Assembly (NCBI GenBank): GCA_019236485.1
Contig: JAFAIY010000523.1
Coordinates: 1 to 28,359 of the forward strand
Length of the DNA: 28,359 bases
Source: Comamonas sp.
GTDB taxonomy: Bacteria; Pseudomonadota; Gammaproteobacteria; Burkholderiales; Burkholderiaceae_C
Reading direction: 5' to 3'
Positions 22,919 through 28,359 of this stretch are shown piece after piece (position 1 is the first letter of the stretch; every line of letters starts with the position of its first letter). A program made the position numbers and the translations under genes. The notes beneath the pieces were generated by a model that was not told where the DNA came from, did not search any database, and saw only the letters and a list, made by a program, of their open reading frames with translations.

Positions 22919-23491
22919 TCAGTCTTCCGTATCGGCATCATCCTCTTTCATGGCCTCATCCAGTGCCTGCTGCACATGGGGCGGCATGCCTTCTTCCCAG
23001 CCCTGCTCGTCGACATAGGTGTAGATGTCGGGCTGCACGCCGGGCACGGCCTTCAGCATGGCGGCCGGGATTTCCCATTTGGCCTCGCCGTTCTTGACGG
23101 CTTCGCTGGTCCAGTCGTAGCCCGGGTGTTTGTCATTGCCCGTGGGCGAGGCCAGGTCGTTGGCGGGGTCCCAGCCGATGCTGGCGGGCGCCAGATCGCC
23201 GTCTTCAAAACGCTGGGCCAGCGCATGGATGCGCCCCCAGCCCGCACGGTTGATGCTGGGCACCTTGTCCGGCGTCGCGTAATGCTGGAGGTAGCCGGGC
23301 TGCTGATACCAGTACAGGGCCTTGGCCACGGCGGGCTCGAGCTTGGGCTGCTTGATGATCCAGTCCACCAGCGCGCCGTTGCCGTCGTAGTTCATGGTGG
23401 TGACCACGGCCAGCCACTCCACGGGGGTCGCGGTGGAGAGGAACTCCTTCATCAGATCCAGATACAGTTCATCAAAGTCAGCGTCATCCAT
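22919..23491 (-). CDS. DUF4274-like protein
   Basis: This 190-residue acidic cytoplasmic protein begins MDDADFDELYLDLMKEFL. The block MNYDGNGALVDWIIKQPKLEPAVAKALYWYQQPGYLQHY (about 33-71) resembles DUF4274, where W and Q/P positions are conserved; function unknown. The C-terminal part is rich in W, P and acidic residues. GGGAG eight bases upstream supports ATG 23491. It follows pabC by 49 bp on the same strand. Confidence 0.75.
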   Translation of the reverse strand: MDDADFDELYLDLMKEFLSTATPVEWLAVVTTMNYDGNGALVDWIIKQPKLEPAVAKALYWYQQPGYLQHYATPDKVPSINRAGWGRIHALAQRFEDGDLAPASIGWDPANDLASPTGNDKHPGYDWTSEAVKNGEAKWEIPAAMLKAVPGVQPDIYTYVDEQGWEEGMPPHVQQALDEAMKEDDADTED

Positions 23492-23540
23492 GGTTTGATC
23501 TCCCGCGGTTTGGCAGCCCCGCAACAATAGCAAACCCTCG

Positions 23541-24170
23541 CTAACCGATCAAACGAGCATCCAGCCAGCCACGCAGGCTATTGATGAAAGCCCAGGCCGT
23601 GACGCGTGGCACATCGTCGAGGCGCACCAGTTGCTCCGCCAGCCGCCCCTGCGACAGGGCCAGTGCGCGGCCCACGCCGGGCAGCAAGCCGCAGCTCAGC
23701 GGCGGCGTGACCCAGCGGCCATCGAGCTGCATGGCGATATTGCCGCGCGTGCCTTCGGTGATTTCGCCGCTTTCGTTGTGCAGCACCATGTCGAAGACCT
23801 CGGCGCTGCGGGGCCGGAAAGCATCGTACTGGGCGCGCACCGAGGTCTTGAAGCGCACGGCGTCGCTGTGCGCCACGGCATTGGGTATGGGTTGGCGCGC
23901 CAGCTCCAGCTGCACCGGCTCGGGCGTGGGCAGCAGGGGCTCGGCCGTGATGATGAGCGCACCGCCGGCCTGCAAGGCCAGTCGCACGCGCCAGTCGCCG
24001 CGCTCATGGGTCTGGGCCAGGCGCTGCATATCGCTCTCCAGCTGCATCTGCATCAGCGGGTAGCGGAAGTGGCCGGCCGCGATCTGCAGCCTGGCCCAGT
24101 GCAGCGGCCAGTTTTGCCAACGCCCGTCTTTCAGGGCCAGGGTTTCCAGGATTTCAAAATTCGTGTTCAT
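23541..24170 (-). CDS. pabC: Class IV aminotransferase, probable aminodeoxychorismate lyase (PabC-like)
   Basis: This 209-residue PLP-dependent protein is of the branched-chain aminotransferase/ADC lyase fold, shorter than E. coli PabC (about 270). Visible elements are RFKTSVRAQYDAF (about 106-118), whose Lys is the likely PLP lysine, FDMVLHNESGEITEGTRGNIAMQLDGRWVTPPLSCGLLPGVGR (about 126-168), and the C-terminal VTAWAFINSLRGW. It would release pyruvate from 4-amino-4-deoxychorismate to give 4-aminobenzoate for folate. Its ATG overlaps the pabB stop by four bases (ATGA), so the pair is translationally coupled. In many betaproteobacteria the two are fused; here they are separate. Confidence 0.88.
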   Translation of the reverse strand: MNTNFEILETLALKDGRWQNWPLHWARLQIAAGHFRYPLMQMQLESDMQRLAQTHERGDWRVRLALQAGGALIITAEPLLPTPEPVQLELARQPIPNAVAHSDAVRFKTSVRAQYDAFRPRSAEVFDMVLHNESGEITEGTRGNIAMQLDGRWVTPPLSCGLLPGVGRALALSQGRLAEQLVRLDDVPRVTAWAFINSLRGWLDARLIG

Positions 24171-25375
24171 GCTGAGACATCTTGGGCCAGCCCATGCAGA
24201 AACGCCTGCTTGTGTTGCCATTCCATCCATTCGTCCGCGGCCCTGGCGCTGGCCGTGATGCCGCTGCCTATGCCGCAGCTCAGGCGGCCGCCTTCCAGCA
24301 CCACGGTACGGATGGGAACGTTGAATGTAGCGTGAATGCGCCCCGGCGCAAGCCCCGGCCGCACGACGCCCAGCGCGCCGCAGTAGACGCCGCGCGGCTG
24401 CGGCTCCAGCTCGCGGATCAGGCGCATGGCCTGGCGCTTGGGCGCGCCGGTGATGGAGCCGCAGGGGAACAGCGCGGCAAACACATCGCCTAGCCTCACG
24501 CCGGCGCGGGTCTGCGCCACCACGTCCGAGGTCATCTGCCAGACCGCCGGCAGCGCCTGCACCTGGAACAGCTGCGGCACCTTCACGCTGTGCGGCACGG
24601 CGATGCGCGAGAGGTCGTTGCGCAGCAGGTCCACGATCATCACGTTCTCCGCCCTCTCCTTGGGCGACTCGCGCATGGTCTGCGCCGCACTGGCATCGGC
24701 CTCGGGCGTCTTGCCGCGGGCCGCCGTGCCCTTCATGGGACGGGTCAGAATCCGCTCGCCGTCCCAATCGAAGAACAGCTCGGGCGAGACGGACAGCACC
24801 TGCATCCGGCCGCTGTCCACCAGCGCCGCATAGCCTCCAGGCTGGGAGCGCTGCAGGCGCGCGAACAAGGCCTGGGCCAGTTCCGAGGGGTCGAGAGCAT
24901 CCGCCCCGCCAAGCTCGGCCCGCAAGGGAGCGGTGTAATTGATCTGATAGCACTCGCCGGCGGCAATGGCTGCATGGATGCGCGCGATATGCGCGTCGAA
25001 CTGCGCACGCTGCAGAGCGGCCCGCCACTGCACGGCCGGGACCTGCAGCGTGGGCGGCTTGGGCTCGGCCGCCAGCGGCCCCTGGTGCACGCCGAACCAG
25101 GCCAGAGGCTGTCCCGGAAGGCCCGCATGCACGGCGTCCGCATAGGCCGCATCAAAAGCGCTGGCCGCCTCATAGGCCAGCCAGCCCACGCACCACAGGC
25201 CCTGCTCGGCCGCCTGCTGCACGGCCTCAAGCACGGCGGGCACCTCATGGTGCTGGTAGGCCGCCAATACCTGCTGCGGCGCGCCAAAGCCGTGGCGCAG
25301 GCGCGCCGCATCGGCCTGCCAGGGGGCGCTGAAATCAAGAATGGTCTTCAAACAAACAACCTGCCAACGCAGCAT
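24167..25375 (-). CDS. pabB: Aminodeoxychorismate synthase component I
   Basis: This 402-residue chorismate-binding enzyme makes 4-amino-4-deoxychorismate from chorismate and ammonia from PabA. Conserved blocks are the active-site lysine motif RPMKGT, KERAENVMIVDLLRNDLSRIA, and FPCGSITGAPKRQAM, as in anthranilate synthase-type enzymes. The N-terminal domain is short, as in bacterial PabB-only forms. The ATG at 25375 gives MLRWQVVCLKTILDF; a TTG at 25351 (LKTILDFSAP) matches the usual N terminus and has AGG upstream, so the true start may be there. An 18-bp palindrome lies 15 bp before the ATG. Confidence 0.93.
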   Translation of the reverse strand: MLRWQVVCLKTILDFSAPWQADAARLRHGFGAPQQVLAAYQHHEVPAVLEAVQQAAEQGLWCVGWLAYEAASAFDAAYADAVHAGLPGQPLAWFGVHQGPLAAEPKPPTLQVPAVQWRAALQRAQFDAHIARIHAAIAAGECYQINYTAPLRAELGGADALDPSELAQALFARLQRSQPGGYAALVDSGRMQVLSVSPELFFDWDGERILTRPMKGTAARGKTPEADASAAQTMRESPKERAENVMIVDLLRNDLSRIAVPHSVKVPQLFQVQALPAVWQMTSDVVAQTRAGVRLGDVFAALFPCGSITGAPKRQAMRLIRELEPQPRGVYCGALGVVRPGLAPGRIHATFNVPIRTVVLEGGRLSCGIGSGITASARAADEWMEWQHKQAFLHGLAQDVSA

Positions 25376-25390
25376 CAATATGCGCCGAAT

Positions 25391-25408
25391 GCTATCAAGC
25401 TTGATAGC
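25391..25408. repeat. 18-bp perfect palindrome upstream of pabB
   Basis: GCTATCAAGCTTGATAGC is an exact palindrome, 15 bp before the pabB ATG at 25375. It could be a regulator site or a remnant of the GATAGC-type dispersed repeats that end in the same hexamer. Confidence 0.55.
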
Positions 25409-25433
25409 CCCTAAGGCGAATAGGCCGGCACAA

Positions 25434-25471
25434 CAAAAAAGCGCGCTGCAGGAATGAATCCTCCAGCGCGC
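25434..25471 (-). terminator. Intrinsic terminator for the DUF4148 gene
   Basis: On the minus strand a 12-bp stem with one mismatch (arms 25441-25452 and 25460-25471, GCGCGCTG core) and a 7-nt loop is followed by TTTTTTGTTG. It lies about 50 bp after the DUF4148 stop and separates it from pabB. Confidence 0.88.
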
Positions 25472-25522
25472 ATCCACCAAGGGTATCGCCTCTTGCGACG
25501 ACTACAGAAAAAAGCCAGCAGG

Positions 25523-25828
25523 CTATCTGTTGCTCGGGTGCCGCGACTCATACCTGGCCACGGCCGCCGTGTAGTCGGGGCTGGCCAGCAGGCGCTGGTA
25601 TTCGGCATAGGCCTTGCGGTATTCGGCGCTTTGCTCCGACTCTATATAGCCCATGGGCGAAGGCAGATAACCCAGGCCCGAACGCTGGAACATTTCCAGA
25701 TCGGCCATTACCTCCGCGCGGCTCTTGGCGGGAGCAGCAGCCACGGACTGGGGAACATCCTGGGCCATGGCAGCAGCAGCGCCGGCTGCCAGTGCAGCGG
25801 CGACAAACAAGCTGGTGATGGGGCGCAT
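25523..25828 (-). CDS. DUF4148 domain-containing exported protein
   Basis: This 101-residue protein has a clear Sec signal (MRPITSLFVAAALAAGAAAAMAQ). A short mature part contains SRAEVMADLEMFQRSGL, a pattern seen in the DUF4148 family, and YRKAYAEYQRL. Periplasmic, function unknown; such genes are numerous in Burkholderiales. AAAGGA eight bases upstream supports ATG 25828. The frame upstream to 25936 is open but lacks a signal. It stands alone between two minus-strand units, with its own terminator. Confidence 0.88.
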   Translation of the reverse strand: MRPITSLFVAAALAAGAAAAMAQDVPQSVAAAPAKSRAEVMADLEMFQRSGLGYLPSPMGYIESEQSAEYRKAYAEYQRLLASPDYTAAVARYESRHPSNR

Positions 25829-25960
25829 TTTCAATCCTTTCAACGTCGCCGCAGCGGGCAGGAAATCTGCCTCGCAACGGGATGGATCAACTATGCGCTC
25901 CGGGTCTGCGGACCGTCTGTGCGTTTTCTCACGCAAAAACCAATTTCACATGGCAAAAAA

Positions 25961-26671
25961 TCAACGCGCTTCCTCGAGCAGCACGCGCAGGCCATCCACA
26001 TGGCAGATGCGCAGATTGCGGCCCTCGCGCCTGAGCAGGCCCAGTCGCGTCAGCCGCGACATCTCGCGCGCGACCTCCTCGCGGCTGGTGCCCAGCATCA
26101 GCGCCAGATCGTTTTGCCGCGGCGCGGGCGACAGCAGGGCCTGCTCGCCCTCGATGCCCGCATGCTCGGCCTGCTCCAGCAACTGGGCATGCAGGCGCCC
26201 GCGCACCGACAGAGTGCCCAGGCTGACCACGCGCCGCGCCAGCACGCCGGTCAGCTCGCTCAGATGCTGAACCACGGCCCGCATGACCAGAATCTCGCTC
26301 ATGATCAGCGCCTCGAGCTCTTCATTCGATAGCGAGGCCACCAGGCTGGCCTGCATGGCATGCACTTGCACCGAGACCTGCGGCTGCGGCGGCGCAAAGG
26401 CGCCGAAGAAGAACCCAGGCTCCACATGCCCGAAGACCATGGCGCGGCCGCTGGCGCTGTAGCTGCCGAGGCTGAGCATGCCGCCGACCAGCACATACAT
26501 GCGCCGGTCGGTATAAGGGCCATGCAGCATCTGCCCGGGCTCGAGTCTGTGCCACCGGCATTGCGTGGCCAGAACGGCCAGTTTTTCGTCGGACAGCGAC
26601 TGCAGCCAGCTGACGCTGCGCAAACCCTGCCAGGAGGCACCCGATGGAAATTCCTGCGCGGCAATAGGCAT
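25961..26671 (-). CDS. Crp/Fnr-family transcriptional regulator
   Basis: This 236-residue protein has a cyclic-nucleotide-binding beta-roll (about residues 28-130, containing GQMLHGPYTDRRMYVLVGGMLSLG and PGFFFGAFAPP), a dimerisation helix (about 133-160) and a C-terminal winged HTH with recognition helix in QNDLALMLGTSREEVAREMSRL (about 182-203). There is no N-terminal cysteine cluster of the Fnr type, so oxygen sensing through Fe-S is unlikely; the ligand is unknown. The ATG at 26671 is preferred because GAGG lies six bases upstream; ATG at 26683 is the alternative. It is divergent from panB across 179 bp, in which I found no clear Crp/Fnr-type palindrome. Confidence 0.9.
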   Translation of the reverse strand: MPIAAQEFPSGASWQGLRSVSWLQSLSDEKLAVLATQCRWHRLEPGQMLHGPYTDRRMYVLVGGMLSLGSYSASGRAMVFGHVEPGFFFGAFAPPQPQVSVQVHAMQASLVASLSNEELEALIMSEILVMRAVVQHLSELTGVLARRVVSLGTLSVRGRLHAQLLEQAEHAGIEGEQALLSPAPRQNDLALMLGTSREEVAREMSRLTRLGLLRREGRNLRICHVDGLRVLLEEAR

Positions 26672-26850
26672 ACACAACCTCATGCTGGAAAAGACGGAAC
26701 GCCGCACGGCCTCGCCATACAGCAGCGCACATGGTATCGGAGCCGCCGCCGGACATGGTCTGTTTGCGGTTGTCCTGCCGGCCCGGCATCGCATAGACTC
26801 GCGAGCGATTTGCCCCATCGGCCGACCCATACCTAGACAAAGGAGACCGC

Positions 26851-27726
26851 ATGTCCGCCACCACCGCCGGCACCCCCTACGGCACCATCCCTCCCGCATC
26901 GCCGCTGCCCCAGCGCCGCCCCGTCAGCCTGCCGCGCCTGGCCCAGATGCGCGCCGCCGGCGAGAAGATCACCATGCTCACCGCCTATGACGCCACTTTT
27001 GCGGCCGTGGCCGACTCGGCCGGAGTCGAGTGCATTCTGGTCGGCGACTCCCTGGGCATGGTCTGCCAGGGGCTGCACAGCACCGTGGGCGTCTCGCTCC
27101 AGGACATGGTCTACCACACGGCCAGCGTGACCCGCGGCCTGCACCGCGCCCAGGCCACGGCCTGGGTGATCGCCGACATGCCCTATGGCAGCTATGCCGA
27201 AAGTCCCGAGCAGGCCCTGCGCAACGCCTGCCAGCTGATGCAGGCCGGCGCCCACATGGTCAAGCTCGAAGGCGGCGGCTGGACCGCGCCCACGGTGCGC
27301 TTTCTCGTCGACCGCGGCGTGCCCGTCTGCGCCCACCTGGGACTGACGCCCCAGACCGTGCATGCACTGGGCGGCTACCGCGTGCAGGGCAAGGACGCCC
27401 AGGCCGCGGCCACGCTGCGCCAGCATGCGCTGGAGCTGCAGGATGCGGGCGCTGCCATGCTGGTGCTGGAGATGGTGCCCGCCGCCCTCTCGGCCCAGCT
27501 GACCGCCGAGCTTCCCGATTGCCACACCATAGGCATAGGCGCGGGCAACGGCACGGCCGGCCAGGTACTGGTGCTGCACGACATGTTGGGCGTGAACCTG
27601 GGCAAGATGGCCAAGTTCGTGCACAACTTCATGGCCGATGCGGGCAGCGTCAAGGGCGCCATGGAAGCCTATGTCAAGGCCGTCAAGGATGGCAGCTTCC
27701 CCGACAACGCGCTGCACGCCTGGTAA
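26851..27726 (+). CDS. panB: 3-methyl-2-oxobutanoate hydroxymethyltransferase
   Basis: This 291-residue enzyme is the first committed step of pantoate synthesis: 5,10-methylene-tetrahydrofolate plus 2-oxoisovalerate give ketopantoate. Metal and substrate motifs are LTAYDATFA (Asp47), [22 protein letters not shown] and LEMVP. The first 25 residues are a variable extension rich in Pro/Ala before the TIM barrel. AAAGGAG eight bases before ATG 26851 is a strong site. panC follows after 43 bp. Confidence 0.97.
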   Translation: MSATTAGTPYGTIPPASPLPQRRPVSLPRLAQMRAAGEKITMLTAYDATFAAVADSAGVECILVGDSLGMVCQGLHSTVGVSLQDMVYHTASVTRGLHRAQATAWVIADMPYGSYAESPEQALRNACQLMQAGAHMVKLEGGGWTAPTVRFLVDRGVPVCAHLGLTPQTVHALGGYRVQGKDAQAAATLRQHALELQDAGAAMLVLEMVPAALSAQLTAELPDCHTIGIGAGNGTAGQVLVLHDMLGVNLGKMAKFVHNFMADAGSVKGAMEAYVKAVKDGSFPDNALHAW

Positions 27727-27754
27727 GCCTTAGGATTGCGCTTTTCCCGCTTAG

Positions 27755-28359
<605 letters not shown>

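Noticed and set aside
25391..25408. Possible FNR box at the palindrome near the Crp/Fnr gene
   Set aside because: An FNR site reads TTGAT-N4-ATCAA; here the half-sites are inverted (ATCAAGCTTGAT), and the regulator lacks the Fe-S cysteines of Fnr.
26833..27717. A 294-codon minus-strand frame opposite panB
   Set aside because: panB is unmistakable on the plus strand; the antisense translation is low-complexity G/H/A/V-rich.

Overview
The window is chromosomal DNA from a GC-rich betaproteobacterium. Gene content and order suggest Burkholderiales, most likely family Comamonadaceae (Comamonas/Delftia-like). Pointers are a fused FdsG-FdsB formate dehydrogenase subunit, DUF3460 next to scpA, an mrp/metG neighbourhood, DUF4148, split panD and panBC, and short dispersed repeats built around GATAGC and AGCGCTTG. 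The genus is an inference from remembered protein families; no search was run. Coding density is high. I saw no tRNA, rRNA, IS element, phage gene or CRISPR array.

Layout. 1-2148 (minus): the start of a formate dehydrogenase operon (fdsGB fusion, cut by the window edge) behind a LysR regulator. 2149-8332: housekeeping genes: mrp (minus), then a degenerate Mrr-like membrane protein, a patatin phospholipase, metG and a small lipoprotein. 8333-14032: a sulfur-oxidation island, all plus strand: monohaem cytochrome c, flavocytochrome c sulfide dehydrogenase flavoprotein 1, a YeeE/YedE (TsuA-like) thiosulfate transporter, a second flavoprotein, soxY and soxZ, closed by a strong intrinsic terminator. 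14050-15387 (minus): a YitT membrane protein and a BamE-like lipoprotein. 15492-21844 (plus): a hypothetical protein, DUF3460, scpA, queE, queD, panD, a CHMI-family isomerase, an acyl-CoA ligase and a DTW-domain tRNA-modifying enzyme. 21898-26671 (minus): a YiaA-like protein, a pabB-pabC-DUF4274-membrane protein operon, a DUF4148 protein and a Crp/Fnr regulator. 26851-end (plus): panB and the start of panC.

How genes work together. The sulfur island looks like a reduced Sox system. It has a SoxYZ sulfur carrier, two different FCSD-type flavoproteins, one cytochrome and a thiosulfate importer, but no SoxAX, SoxB or SoxCD here. Flavoprotein 1 keeps the cysteine that holds FAD covalently in known FCSD, while flavoprotein 2 has glycine there. 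The two halves of the island share a promoter and 5' leader motif (8414-8494 and 11496-11576) with a 17-nt identical core that can form a small hairpin. This is the best candidate for something undescribed. PanB, PanC and PanD together make pantothenate; PabB and PabC make 4-aminobenzoate; QueE and a QueD-like protein point to 7-deazaguanine synthesis, although the QueD-like protein has lost two of its three usual catalytic residues.

A second pattern crosses the window. A GC-rich element of about 85-120 bp occurs four times. Each copy sits directly after a stop codon and in the same orientation as the gene it follows (mrp, metG, flavoprotein 1, queE). One copy leaves the downstream lipoprotein gene without an ordinary start codon near its signal peptide.
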